64,000 nt of DNA from Nannochloropsis salina CCMP1776 (GCA_004565275.1 SDOX01000020.1:313189-377188); one strand, 5' to 3'. Positions 9,494-21,072 are shown, counted from the stretch's first letter. Numbers and translations are program-made. The notes: generated by a model from the letters alone, not told the origin.

Positions 9494-10598
9494 GTTTTAC
9501 GGGGGGTCCGAATTCCTGTGCTCCGTTGTTGAGAGTGATACTGTGCACTGATTTAACAACAAAACGCTATGTGAGCTTGTGAAAGTGTCGTAAGATTACT
9601 GCCTCGGAAAACATCGGCCTCCCTAAAGTATGTTGAGTAGTTCCAGGGGCTTGCTGCAGGCTTGGTACGTCAAACATCATATCATCAGTGAGCTATCCGC
9701 AGGCTGGGTACGTCAAACATCATATCATCAATGAGCTATGCGCAGGCTGGGTACGTTAAACATCATATCATGAGAGCGAGCTATCCGCAGGCTGGGTACG
9801 TCAAACATCATATCTTCAGAGCTTAAGTTCGTATAAGCCCGCGAAAGAAAAGACAGAAGACGCGCAGAAAGCAAGCCTGCAGTCCTGCGCCATGGCTCGG
9901 CGGTGGGATGAATCTGGAGGCATGTAGCATGTTGAAATATATTTTTCTTCCTGGTTGACCTTTTTTTTTTCCTTTTCAGGAAATTTTGACGTTTCGCCCG
10001 TCATCTCAGGGAGGGGGAGACCTCAAGGCCGGCCCAGACCCCAGTGCTAAGGAGACAGAGGTACTGCCCAACCTGCTTTGGTCCTCAACTCTTCGTTATT
10101 AACGCTGTACGTACATAAAGTCATAAAACTTTCGGCGTGGTAGGCCATTCTATCCATGCGGAACGGAAAAAGCAGCGTTGGCGGGGGCAACACTACCATA
10201 AACTACGCGGTGAGATGATGTTCCAGTTCCTGTGACCAGGTCTCTTCAATACGCCATTATTGAGCTTTTAAGAAAGCCTTTTTTTCTTCAAAGAACGATT
10301 TCCTTTCATTTCTGTGCTTATTTGGTCGGTGGCGGTGGTATTATCTGTCCAGTCTTTTGCTGTGTGAAGAGATCGTATGCACTTCCCGGGTTCCCCGAAG
10401 TGCTTCTTAAAAAGCAACCGCTCTCCTTTGTCTCATTTCACCACCACATCACCGGCTATTCAAGTATGATACACACGTGTACAGAAGCAAGTTTTTGGGC
10501 CCACTAACATTATTGAAAATCCATGTTAACCGCGCCCTAACTCCCTGTTTCCATCTCTGCTTCCCTTCCTCCTTTCCACTTTCCTTCCTCCCCCCAAT
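9494..10598. other. Divergent intergenic region with a minisatellite
   Basis: About 1.1 kb between two divergently transcribed genes. Apart from the 43-bp tandem repeat it holds no supportable gene. The first exon of the rightward gene may lie here, because its large exon opens at an acceptor-like C/T tract ending in GTGCAG at 10603. Confidence 0.5.
9656..9829. repeat. 43-45 bp tandem repeat, four copies
   Basis: Units begin at 9656, 9699, 9742 and 9787 with GCAGGCT(G/T)GGTACGT and share AAACATCATATC. Copies differ by a few bases and the third carries a small insertion. It lies about 160 bp upstream of the SET/MYND start codon. Confidence 0.9.
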
Positions 10599-11765
10599 GT
10601 GCAGGATGTAGCCCATGCCACGGTAACCACGCCGGTTGCGTCCAAATCTGTTGGAGGGGCGAAGCGGAAACAAGCCGCCATCACCAAAAATGAACGGCGG
10701 CACCCGGAGGCCGGGGCCCGCACAGGGGGAGACAGGGCCGGAGGGCCCACAGTGAGGGATGTGGCGGTAGACAAGGAGAATCGTCGGCGGCAGGGGGCAA
10801 CGGGAGGGAACGGGCGGGACAAAGAGGAGATGGGAAGGGAGAGGGCGGGAGGCGACGTGTCCAAGGCCGCGAAACGGTCCAAGCCTTCCGGCCCCATCAC
10901 TTCCGTCCCTCCGCCCCCATCACATCCTCAATCTTCGCCCTCGGCTCCCTCCTCCTCCTCCTCCTCCTCCGCCTCGGGGGCCCAGCCGGCTAGCGTGCGC
11001 TACCCTCGTCTGAACTACGCCGAAGCCGTGCCGCCCACTGAGCGGACTTTCATCTCCCCTGACGTCCCGGACGCGGACAAGCTCCTGTATTTGGCGTCGC
11101 GCGTGATGGAAGCCGATACTTTGCAGGTGGAACGGATGCTGATGTCGACCAAGTACCAGCATTTGTCGCACGAGATGGAGAAGTACGCGGGCATGGTGGG
11201 GAAACGCCTGCGTCGGGTCTTGGAGGAGGACGCGACGGCCGAGGTAGCCGAGTTGGGGGAACTGGAGCGCCTCCGTCGGGAAAGGAGGGAAGCTGTTGCG
11301 GCCTGCGACGCCCTGGACGAGGAGGCGGGGAAACTCCGCAAAGCCTTGAGGATATGGGAAGAAATGGACAGGGAGATGGAGGTGGAGGGCGGTCGGTTTC
11401 CGGACCAGATGGGGGCGGCACGGGCGGCGGAAATGGAGCGGGCAGAGGAGGCCCTCGCGTCTCAAGAAAGGTCTCGAACCGGTAGGAAGGAGACGGCAGC
11501 CGGCTACACCTCCCCTGTGACGGAAGAAACCTTGACGTTGCTGGCCCAGGGCCCTGGCATCCGCGCCCACATCCTGGAAAGCGCCGGCCAACTGGTGGAC
11601 GCCCTGGAGGGGAAAGTGGCGGAGGTGCGGCAAGTGGAGGAAGCGGCGAAGGGGCGGCAAAAAGCTTTGGCCGCCGCGTTTCGAGCCGTATCTTTTGCAG
11701 GAATCCCCGCCATGGGGGAGCCGGCGGTGGCGGTGAAGCGGGCAGGGGGAGGGAAAATAAAGTGA
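10599..11765 (+). CDS. Unrecognised basic, coiled-coil protein
   Basis: Open frame of about 388 residues ending at TAA/TGA context at 11765. The first in-frame codon at 10599 is GTG, not ATG, and it sits at a C/T tract followed by GTGCAG, so the exon probably starts at 10604 after an intron and an upstream exon carries the start. The N-terminal 130 residues are basic and Ser/Pro-rich and look disordered. Then comes a conserved-looking block (YPRLNYAEAVPPTERTFISP) and long helices with heptad-like leucines (VAELGELERLRRERREAVAA; LVDALEGKVAEVRQVEEAA). I do not recognise the family. The layout loosely recalls Mis12-complex subunits such as DSN1, but no diagnostic motif supports that. Confidence 0.55.
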   Translation: MQDVAHATVTTPVASKSVGGAKRKQAAITKNERRHPEAGARTGGDRAGGPTVRDVAVDKENRRRQGATGGNGRDKEEMGRERAGGDVSKAAKRSKPSGPITSVPPPPSHPQSSPSAPSSSSSSSASGAQPASVRYPRLNYAEAVPPTERTFISPDVPDADKLLYLASRVMEADTLQVERMLMSTKYQHLSHEMEKYAGMVGKRLRRVLEEDATAEVAELGELERLRRERREAVAACDALDEEAGKLRKALRIWEEMDREMEVEGGRFPDQMGAARAAEMERAEEALASQERSRTGRKETAAGYTSPVTEETLTLLAQGPGIRAHILESAGQLVDALEGKVAEVRQVEEAAKGRQKALAAAFRAVSFAGIPAMGEPAVAVKRAGGGKIK

Positions 11766-12697
11766 GGGGCCGCAGAGGGGTGGGACAGGTGGCAACGTGG
11801 GGTGTGAAAAAGTGCGAAGGAGCTAGAGACAGTGGCGATGGCGGGAGGCGAAGGGGGGGGACGGGCCAAGAAGGGAGGAAGGCGGGGTCCATGGGGGAAT
11901 CTGAGGCATATTTGGAGCGAGCATGGATATCAGGCGGTGGGCGTGCAAGGAGGCTGCTGGCTCGCGGAAAGCCAGCTCTCCTGGTAGGGAGGGAGGGAAA
12001 AGTCAGTGCGATTCGAGCAGGAGGGATTGAGGCCTTTGTTCGCATCGGAAGCTCAAGAGGAAGGACACGCGCGTGGAAGGAAGTATTGCCTTGCCGATGG
12101 GGAGGGTGACAATGGGCCGAAAGCCGGAAGCGGGTCAGAGAGGCCGAGGGCATAAGGAGACGGGCGGGGAGGAGAGTGAGGGAATGTGACGGCAATGGCA
12201 CCCGAAGGGGTGGGAAAGGAAGCTTCTTCCCTCCAGGAAGGGAAGTGGGTGGGGAAAGGGGGGGGGGAGCAAATACGGGGGGACTCGAGCGACAGGGAAA
12301 AAGCAATGACAGACATATGCCGGACAGTGACCTATGGAAAGAAACATCCAATCAACGCATCAGGTGCCACGCCCATCCCTTTTCTACATTTCATTCAAAT
12401 TTACGCGCATTTTTCTCTCTACTTCCTGCTTCCCTCCCTTTATTTTGACCGAAACATTTCACCTCACATGGGCCCCAGAGCCCTCCTTACCCCCGCTCCA
12501 CTTCCCTTCACGACTTATTCGTAAAAATCGACGCACAAACATTCAAACTCACGCCCTCACGCCCACAAAGAAAAAGAGTGCCCGTCGCAGAAAGCTTTTC
12601 CACTTTCTAAATGCCTTTGCACCTGTATCCCTCCTTTCCCCCGCTCCTACTGCTTTGATAAAGTGTTTCCCGCGCCTGTAATTCCTTCCCGATCAGC
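11766..12697. other. Convergent intergenic region
   Basis: About 930 bases between the coiled-coil gene and the end of FKBP12. It contains GGGA-rich then C/T-rich sequence; several frames stay open through composition alone. No gene supported. Confidence 0.5.
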
Positions 12698-13917
12698 TTA
12701 GTTGACAGAGAGCACTTCGATGACGAAGTTGAGGGGAGAGTTGGGCTGAATGCCTGGTGGGAGGGGGAAGACAAGGGTACCAAATGAGGGAGCTACCACC
12801 CTCAAGGCATCAATCTGGCCTTTAATTCATCCTTTGACAAGAAACCATCCTCATATAAGTGGGAAGACTATGTATATATAAGTGGGAAGACTATGTATAT
12901 ATAAGTGGGAAGACTATGTACATATAAGTGGGAAGACCATGGATATATAAGTGGAAAGACTATGTCTCGCCCTCGCCGCGCCATCTCTGCGCCGCTCTCT
13001 CCGATCACACTGATCCCCGAGCCTTCCCCCCCCATGTCTCCCGTACCCCATGCGGGAAATCCGGCGGCCCCATAGGCGTAGTCAGGTGTCGCCTTAATGG
13101 TCGCTTTTTCCCCCACTTTCATGGTCATGACGCCTTCGTCCCAGGCCCGGATCACCTGGAGCAAGGAGGGCAGGGTACGAGGGAAAACGCGAGAGGGGAG
13201 GAGAGATTGCGTGCGTCAGACAATGTGGGTGCCGGGACAGGCAACGAAAGAGGAGGGAAGACATGCAGTGGTTAAGGAGGGCGCTTGAGTGGAGGGGGAG
13301 GGAAGGAAAGCCCTTGCGTCTCGACAGCCTGGCAAGGAAAGGGTGCCAATATAGGGAGACGGGAAAGGGGAGAGGAGAAACGAACCCACCTTGCCCATGC
13401 CTATCTGGAAAGTGAAGGGCTGCTGCCCGGGGTCTGCGTGCCGGCGTAAAAATACAAGATACGAGATTTTGGCCTGAGTGCTTCTTCTCCCAAGGATCAA
13501 GCTTTCCCTAGTCTGTGCTCATCGCCCAGCTTTCCAGCACATGCTTCATCGTCGCCATTATTCGTCATGCTGTCACAACGCCATGCTCGCATGCATCCAG
13601 TCCTACCTTTGGTCGACCAAAAGGGAGCGTTTAAATCGCCATTTTTCCCAAGGCCCTCGCAGTGCACGGTTACCGTCGAGCCTAATAATCAGAGGACAAT
13701 CGATGAGCAAGGGATCGAAGGCGTCAGGCATGTCATCCTGGTGATACTTGCCACCGGACATCTTATCTCTTTGTCGACCATGGCTACATGAACACCTCAT
13801 GGCGATGAGTCGTGTATGTCATGAATGCGGTGAACGTTTCATTCGTCAGATCACATGCCTACCTGAAGTGGGAGTCGGGCCCGTCCCCTCCTGCATGACA
13901 ACTTTTTCAAAAGCCAT
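12698..13917 (-). CDS. FKBP12: FKBP12 peptidyl-prolyl cis-trans isomerase
   Basis: Five exons join without a gap in phase: 13917-13863, 13681-13607, 13433-13390, 13155-13047 and 12753-12698, giving exactly 112 residues, the usual FKBP12 length. The exons read [38 protein letters not shown], then [40 protein letters not shown] with [13 protein letters not shown], and [17 protein letters not shown]. The FK506/rapamycin pocket residues are present (VIxxW, DYAYG, final F-x-IEVL). The VHC...FWSTKD insert is the plant/algal form. It is a cytosolic prolyl isomerase and the rapamycin receptor towards TOR. All splice junctions are GT-AG. Confidence 0.97.
12853..12967. repeat. 23-bp minisatellite, five copies, in FKBP12 intron 4
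   Basis: Repeat of ATAAGTGGGAAGACTATGT plus TATAT-type spacer with ATAAGT at 12855, 12878, 12901, 12924 and 12947, an exact 23-bp period. It is intronic and nearly perfect, so probably young. Confidence 0.93.
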
Positions 13918-14568
13918 ATTTGATTGCGGATAATTGATCGAGATCAAGCTGATACTTGAAGGAGAGACACGTGACCAAAGAGTTGTGTGAGTGTGTGTAA
14001 GATTCAAGTACAATACCACAGTCTTTGGGAGAAGGAAAAATATGCTGTCTCGGCTCCAAAGTAAACGATGAGGAGCAAAGCCTTTCGTTTTCCGGTGTAA
14101 AGCACCAAACGCCCATTTTGAAAAATGCTGACAAGCTCATTTATTTGAAGGTGTAGCAACGCGGCGGGCAGCCGAAGATGTGGAACCGAGCGAGGGTTTA
14201 TGATGATATATTTGACTCAAAACAAGCTTTGACCCAGTAACGGTTCAACATGTCCTAGTGCCACTCCGACCCCTGCGACGCAAATAAGTATACTTTTCCT
14301 CGATAAATCTTCCTCTTTCGTCGTCATACGTCTTAATTGTGTGATTTCATAACCTTCCCTTCATGTGGTCATTGTCACGTGCGCATAAAAAGTTGCAATA
14401 GCGGCCGCACCAACCTCCCCTGTCTAGCCCGACGGACTTGGCCAATATCTGATATCATGAGGTGTACTCTCGATGCGAATTTTGGATGTATTGAACATCT
14501 CCACTATACACTACACCGACACAGAGTCCCAAACATACCAATCCATCGGTTTTTGATCCACGCTGCTC
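13918..14568. other. Divergent promoter region
   Basis: About 650 bases between the FKBP12 start and the HAD-fusion start, transcribed outward on both sides. Moderately AT-rich. No ORF or RNA gene supported. Confidence 0.5.
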
Positions 14569-17500
14569 ATGCGTCGCGGCATGCGCCCTCGTCACGGCCC
14601 CTTCCTTCTCTTCCTTCTGGCCATGGCGCTCCGATACAAACCTTGCTCTTCCTCGCTTGCCAGCCATCTTGTCGCCACTGCGCCCCTTTCGATGCGCTCT
14701 CAACAGTCTTTTGCATCCTCGGTATCATCGAATGTATCCCAAGCACCATCGTTGCGGGCGCAACCCTCTCCTGAATCTCTTCCCTCTGTCCTTCTCCTTG
14801 ACGTTGACGGCACCTTGTATTCGAAATCGACTGGCGTGGAGGACGCAATCGCGGCGAACATCAAGAAGTACTGCAATGTTACCTTCCAAATTTCTCCGAA
14901 TGCGTGCGATGCCCTTCATCATCAATATGGCTCCACCATCCAAGGTCTAAAAATGTCTCGGAACCTGTCCGACGACGACATCGCGGCCTTCTACAACACG
15001 GCTTACCAAAACCTGCCCCTCCATCGCCTTCTCCCGCCCCCCCGCACGTCCAGCCTTGACGCCGACGTGTTTGGCTACCAGCACCGCCTTCCTCTCGCCG
15101 CCCTTCTCCACGCGCACCGTGGGCCCGTCTGGATCGTCTCGAATTCCCCCCGCGCCCACGTCCAACGGGTCTTGGCCCATATCGGCCTGGCCTCCTTTCC
15201 TTGGGCTGGCATGCTCACCCCAGACTCCCTCCCGGGCTATCCGACCAAGACGGATCCTTCCTTCTATGTCCCTATCCTCCACCGGTACCGATCCCCCCCG
15301 CCCTCCGCCCTGCCCTCCGCCCCGCCCTCCGCCCTGCCCTCCGCCCCTCCTAGCCTTCGCCTCGTCCTCCTGGACGATAGCCCTGTCAACCTGCGCGCCG
15401 CTCAGGCGCTGGGTATCCGGGGGATCAAAGTTCAGAACGAGGGAGGGAAGGAGGGAGGGGAGGAGGACAGTTTTCCCTTAGACCGGGCTTTGGCCGCCGC
15501 CATGGATGCCATCGATCCCTCCTGGCGCTTCGACGAGGTGGAATACCTTCGCGCCAAAAACCGGGCGGACGCCCGCTCCTTCCATCCCGGCACCTTAAGC
15601 CGGCTCCAAGAGGAGCTAAAGGCCTTGCGCCATGACTTGTTCTCCTCCTCCTCATCTTCCTCCCTCCCTCCCTCCCTCCCTCCCTCTCCTCCTCTGCGGG
15701 TGCTGGACATGGGCGCCGGCCTCCTTTCCATGCTTTCCCCCGTTCTTCAGGCTGCCAAAGCGGCGGGATTTAGCGCCGTCGAATACCAGGCGTACGAGCT
15801 GAACGCGGAGGTTTTCCGGGCGGCCCGACGGAAGCTTCTGGAAGAAGAAGGTTTTCAAATGGCGTCAACAGGGGGGGACGAGGGCGGGGGGGAGGTGGTG
15901 CTTGTTCACGAGGGGGGAGGGAGAGGTAATGAGGAGGAAGGCTCCGTGTCGGTGCGGGTGACGATGAGGGTGGAAGACGCGGGCGCAGTGTTGAGGGAGG
16001 AGGGGGGAAGGGGGAAAAGAGGGGGGGGAAAGAGGAGGGGAAGGAGAAAGAAAAGGAGGAGGAGGAGGAGGAGGAAGTTTCCCGCACCTGGTGGTGGGTT
16101 GTTGCCTGGCCGACCTGTACGAGGCTGAGGAATTCGTGGGCAGGGTGCTGCGTGCCAGTGGCGGAGGGGGCGAAGGAGGGAGGGAGAGAGGGAGGGAGGG
16201 AGGGAGGCTGTTGGTGTACCTGCCTATCACCTTCGCCGGCCAGACAGCCTTAGTGCCTCCCGCGCCCGCGCAGGACCTTCGTCCCCCGCCTTCGCCTTTC
16301 CCCGCCTCCTCCCTCCCCTCCGACGCGATGGCCATGGAAGCTTATCACCACTCCCTCTCCCACATTCAGAGGCACAACCTGAGCCCGGAGCGCCTGGTGC
16401 ACGCCATGGCCAGTCACGGCGCCGCCTTGATCGCCCGGGGAGAGTCCCCCTGGAGGGTCGAGCCGGATCGGGACGCGTATCTCTGGAGGTGTCTGGCGCA
16501 TTTTTTCGGGTTGGGGCTACTCACGACGTCGGCCGCGTTCTCCTCGCAGGGGAGAGGAGGAGGGAAGGGGTGGGACGTTGGGGCGTGGAGGAGGAGGTTG
16601 ATGGAAAGGGCGCCGCGGATCGAGGTGGGGAACGTGGACCTGCTCTTTCGGTGGGGAGGGGGGGGGGGAGGAAGGAGAGGGGGGAGGGAGGGGGGGAGGA
16701 AGGGGGGGAAGGGAGGGGAGGGCGGGCGGAGGCACGTCTTCGTGGAGTTCGCGGGCCCGCGCGACGTGCGCTGCCGGGAGGAAATATGGCGGGAAAAGCC
16801 GGCCTTGGGCAGCGAGGAGGTGGAAGTGGACGCCCTGTGTTCCCTCATCAGCAGCGGGACGGAGCTGAAGGTGTACCGAGGCGAGATCCCACAGGGGGAG
16901 GAGGCAGGGGAGGTGGACGTGAACATCAAGGGCATGGCGGGGGAGACCCTCGCGTACCCTTTACGGTACGGCTATGCTCTGGTCGGTAGGGTAGTCCGGT
17001 GCGGGGCGGACGTCGCGGACCGGGAGCGGTTGATGGGGAGGGAAGGAGGAGGGGAAGGTGCGGCGCCCTTAGTCTTCGCCTTCTCTCCCCACGCCAGCCG
17101 CGCCGTGGTGGCGGCGAGTAGCTTGCTCGTGGTACCTCCGGGTATCTTGGCGGAGGACGCCGTGTACTTCCCTTCGGTGGAGACGGCCCTCTCCCTTGTG
17201 CAGGACGCGCGGCCGTTGGCAGGCGAGCGCGTCACGGTGGTCGGGGCCGGGCTCATCGGCCTTTTGGTCCTCGCCGTGTTGAAACGCTTTCCGTTGGGAA
17301 GCCTCCGAGCCGTTGACCCCTTGATGGTTCGGCGACACCTGGCTCGGCGCATGGGGGCGTCCGTGGCCGTGGACCCGGGAATGTTAAGGACGGGCAAGAA
17401 GAAGGAAGGTGCGGGGGATGAAGGCGGAGGAGGTATGGAAGAAGGCGGGGACAGGAGAGAGGCAGGGGGAGGGGAGGAAGGGGCCTGGGAAGAAGATGGG

Positions 17501-17929
17501 GTGCACGAGGCCGACACCAGCATTGAGGTATCGGGTGTGGCCGCTGGGTTGCAGACAGCCATCGATCAAACTGGGTACGGGGGGAAAGTAGTGATCGGGT
17601 CCTGGTATGGCAATCATGAGACACCTGCCGCCCTCCGTCTTGGCCTAGCCTTTCATCGAAGCCACCTGCGGCTCTACGTCAGTCAGGTAAGCCGCATAAG
17701 CACGGAGCTACAGGATCGTTGGACGAAGGCGAGGAGGTACCAGACGGCCTGGCGGCTGTTGAAGGAGATTCGGCCTTCCACAACGCTGACGTCTCGTGTC
17801 GTGGCACCAGAGCAGGTGAAGGAGGCTTTTCATGCATTGGACACACAGCCAGCAGAAACATTGGCGGTGATGATTGACTACCGTATGAAGGAAGGGAAAG
17901 CACGGAACAAGGGAGCTGGAGACAAGTAA
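14569..17929 (+). CDS. Fusion of HAD phosphatase, SAM methyltransferase and MDR dehydrogenase
   Basis: Three enzyme domains in one transcript direction. First, a HAD hydrolase of the pyrimidine-5'-nucleotidase (SDT1/PHM8) type: DVDGTLY at residues 78-84, IVSNSPRA, a PTKTD lysine, and LLDDSPVN with Asp269-Asp270; all four HAD motifs are intact. Second, a class I methyltransferase: VLDMGAGLLSML from residue 378, YELN, then GCCLADLYEAEEF and VYLPITFAGQT. Third, a zinc-type medium-chain dehydrogenase: SLISSGTELKVYRGE, YPLRYGYALVGRVV, VETALSLV and a Rossmann VTVVGAGLIGLL, ending at 17929. A hydrophobic N-terminus could be a leader. The frame changes once, between about 15990 and 16079, inside a GGA-rich run within the methyltransferase domain; a small intron or a draft indel would explain it. 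Substrates and pathway are unknown. Confidence 0.78.
15296..15351. repeat. Short C-rich tandem repeat in HAD domain coding region
   Basis: About four copies of a 12-bp CCGCCCTCCGCC-like unit, read in frame as Pro-Ser-Ala-Leu/Pro repeats between HAD motifs III and IV. Confidence 0.75.
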
Positions 17930-18609
17930 GCGACAACCGTGTCAAGAGGTGAAACAAAGTTACATAAACTTGAAAAATAAGGTACTTTTTCTGTTGTTTT
18001 TTTTCGGGCGACTGAATATTGCTTTTGGATCAAGGTGGTGGCAAGATAAATCTTAAAAGAGTTTTGAACTAACTATAATTCGATCGAAAGTTTCCGTGGT
18101 GCATGTCTGATCATTTTGAAGGAGAGAGCAGTAAAAGGTAGGCCGGGGGTGGGGGAGACGAGGGCGCGGGGAGGGGGAAGCAGGTAGGATCGACGTGCAC
18201 TTGAAGATCAGAATGGTTGTAACGTGAACAACTGTACTAACGTTTGGGAGGGAGGGAGGGAAGGAAGGCGGGAGGGAGGGAGGGAGGGAGGGAGGGAGGG
18301 GAGGTTGTCTGAGCAGATCGGATCGCTCGCCGGCAACGCACTCGGCGAAGGAGAAAGAATTCTTCTTTTTCAGCCTGCCTTCCCCCAGGAGATACGTGTT
18401 TGGGAGGGACATTGCCTGTTTGTGACCAATGAATGGGTGAATTGAGTAGACTAGGGCACGTTACATTTTGCCTTTTCCCGTGCGATATGATTGTTGATCG
18501 ACTTTTCCTCCTACTCCTTCCTCAAGCTCATCCCCCTGCCTTACAGCGCAGGCGTCTCCCTCATCTCAAGTCCTTCTGTCCTTCCTAGACCCCTTCGCTT
18601 CTCCCAGCT
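17930..18609. other. Intergenic spacer upstream of proteasome alpha-5
   Basis: About 680 bases between two rightward genes. It contains a GGGA run and, nearer the proteasome gene, a C/T-rich stretch immediately before the start codon. No further gene supported. Confidence 0.5.
18246..18302. repeat. GGGA microsatellite
   Basis: Near-perfect GGGA/GGAA run in the spacer upstream of the proteasome gene. Confidence 0.9.
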
Positions 18610-19738
18610 ATGTTCTTGACCCGTAGCGAGTACGACCGAGGGGTTAATACTTTTTCTCCTGAAGGACGTTTGTTCCAGGTGGAATACGCCATAGAGGCCA
18701 TAAAGCTCGGCTCAACCGCGGTCGGTGTGTGCACAAAACACGGTGTGATTTTGGCCGTTGAAAAACGCATCTCCTCCCCACTTTTGGAACCGACGAGCGT
18801 CGAAAAAATAATGGAAGTGGACACACACATCGGGGCGGCAATGTCAGGATTAATGCCGGATGCGCGGACGCTGGTCGATCATGCGAGGGTGGAGGCTCAA
18901 AATCATCGATTTAGGTGAGCGGGGCCACAGAATGTAACCTTTGTGGAGGAAGTTTTGAGAAGATGAAAATGCTATTTTTTCTGTGAGGTCCAACAAGTCT
19001 GTGGATTGAAAAGGGGAAGAAATGGTTGTCTCCATAAAACTCACTCCGTCGCGGCGTCCTTTTCCCCTCCCACGTTGCACCTCGTATATCTCGTTAGTTA
19101 CAACGAACCGATCAGAGTGGAGGCCCTCACACAAGGTATCTGCGACCTGGCCCTAAATTTCGCGGAGGACGGGGACGAGAAAAAGATGAGTCGTCCGTTT
19201 GGCGTGGCCCTCCTATTGGCCGGGTATGACGACAAAGGGCCGCAGCTTTTCTTCTCTGACCCTTCGGGCACGTATGCACAATTCAAGGCCAAGGTAGGAA
19301 GGGAGGAAGACAGGTGGTGGGCGAGGAAGGGACTGCTTGCCTCCGGTCCGGGTCCTTTTTTAGACTGGGACTGTAGGGCTTGGGCCGTGCTTCAGGTTTG
19401 AAGTCCAGGGGAGGGCGTTTGCTTTTAGACAAATCCACGCCTAGGTGTGTTTTCAGAGACATACACCGAGATACCAAGCGGTCACACACCTGTCTTGCCT
19501 CTCGGTATCGTCTTTACAGGCGATAGGTTCAGGCTCGGAGGGCGCGCAGACGAACTTGCAAGAGTCCTACAGCGACTCGTTCACGTTGGAGGAGGCGGAG
19601 GACCTGGCCCTGTCCACGCTCAAGCAAGTCATGGAGGAGAAGATCAGCGCCGAGTACGTGGAGGTGTGCTCGGTGACCAAGGAGGGCTTTAAATCGTATG
19701 GGAAGGAGGCGTTGACAGCGGTGTTGGCACGGATTTAG
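18610..19738 (+). CDS. PSMA5: 20S proteasome subunit alpha-5
   Basis: Three exons, 18610-18914, 19098-19293 and 19520-19738, join in phase to 239 residues (human PSMA5 has 241). The N-terminus [20 protein letters not shown] followed by [20 protein letters not shown] is the alpha-ring signature of subunit alpha-5. [36 protein letters not shown] and [20 protein letters not shown] are all present, with the Y-x-E-x3-L-x2-A-like tail [20 protein letters not shown]. It is a structural, non-catalytic subunit of the 20S core in cytosol and nucleus. Donors GTGAGC and GTAGGA and acceptors TTAG and ACAG are canonical. Confidence 0.98.
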
Positions 19739-21072
19739 GGAGGGAGAGTGGGAGGGTGGCCAGGCGGAGGAGAAATGTTGCCAGGGGAACAGGGTTGAAA
19801 GGTTGCATGATAAAGCTTTGGGCCGTAAAAGAAACCGAATCGGAAGCCATAAGTGCCTCCCCGCGCAGGCTGCCCTCGTTTCTGATTTCGGACGCGGCTG
19901 GGGGAGCAAAGAGCTCTCGACCTCTCCCTCTGTCACCTTCGAGAAGAGGGCTGCGAACTGGCATTATTTTCAGCCCTGCTCCTCTTCCATGGTGCAAGCT
20001 CGGAGAGATTTCCCTGGTTGCATTGTTCATTCTTTGCTTTGTGGCACGTTTCCCCCCTTGGTTTTTTTGGACAGTAAATTCCGCTGAAAGTCCTCACCCA
20101 TAAGCTGGTGCCATAGCTTTTACAGCTGCCATGTCCTATGTAAACATTCAATCCTGGACGTCATCTAGTTGCATCTTGTGTGCTCCGCATCCTCCCTGTG
20201 GACACGATGATTCGGCATATCCATATACACGAGGTTACCCACGGCCCACCGACCTGGCTAAGGCCACAAGAGGATCAGAGCCTCGCCGTTCCAGGTCCTG
20301 TGGGGGGCTATTCTTCACATCATGGATGGTGGGTGTAGTCGCCAAAGACAGACTGGCTTTCCTCGCGTCCCCCCCCCTCTCGACGCGTCTTCTTTTTCCC
20401 GATTCTGTGCCGTCCGTGGCACACTCTATCATTTTGGGCCCGGCTACTGGCCTGCGCCCCAGTCCACAACGTCATTCCGATTCAATCATCCTCATATCTA
20501 CGCCTGGTGCAATCTCATTACACATTGCCTCTTGTGGGCCCCGCTCCATTCCCTCGTCGCCACGGTCTCTGCCCTCGGCGTGTATTGCGACACTGATGCC
20601 ACGCTGTGCCGCCATCGATCACTAACCTTACTTTTCACGACCATCGCTTTTCTTCATGTGTGGCCCCGTTTCTAATGTACCCCGCCAAGACCCTCCAGGC
20701 TTCCTTCTTCCGGCCCTGCATCTTCGTCCACGGTTTCCCTATTCATTTTTCCCTTCCCTCAATCAAATTCCAACGCACGACGACAGAGACTAAACTTCTC
20801 TACCAGTGCTTTGTCCTATGAAGCTTGTTTTCACGGCCCCTAGTGCTTTATTTACTGAAATACAACATGATTCATACATCTAACTCGTTTTGGGACGATA
20901 GTCGCTCACAATCGTTCCCGCAGCACTTCACAACTCCCTCCCCCGCCTAGCACCATCCCTGCACATCACGTACGGAGCCCCGCCATGCGCCAAGAGCGAC
21001 AACAGCTGCCTCAGGGTCTCCAAGCTCCGTTGTACCCACCAGCCTCTCTCCCTTCCCTTTCAATCATCGACC
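19739..21072. other. Convergent intergenic region, 1.3 kb
   Basis: Between the 3' ends of the proteasome and ABC transporter genes. Several frames stay open up to about 160 codons, but none shows a recognisable domain or sensible composition. I see no RNA gene. Confidence 0.45.

Noticed and set aside
10599-11765. Assignment of the coiled-coil protein to the kinetochore subunit DSN1
   Set aside because: Only a vague similarity in layout (disordered N-terminus then helices); no diagnostic motif.
20131-20625. Open frame of 164 codons downstream of the proteasome gene
   Set aside because: No domain, Ser/Pro/Arg-rich by composition, and overlapping frames are equally open.
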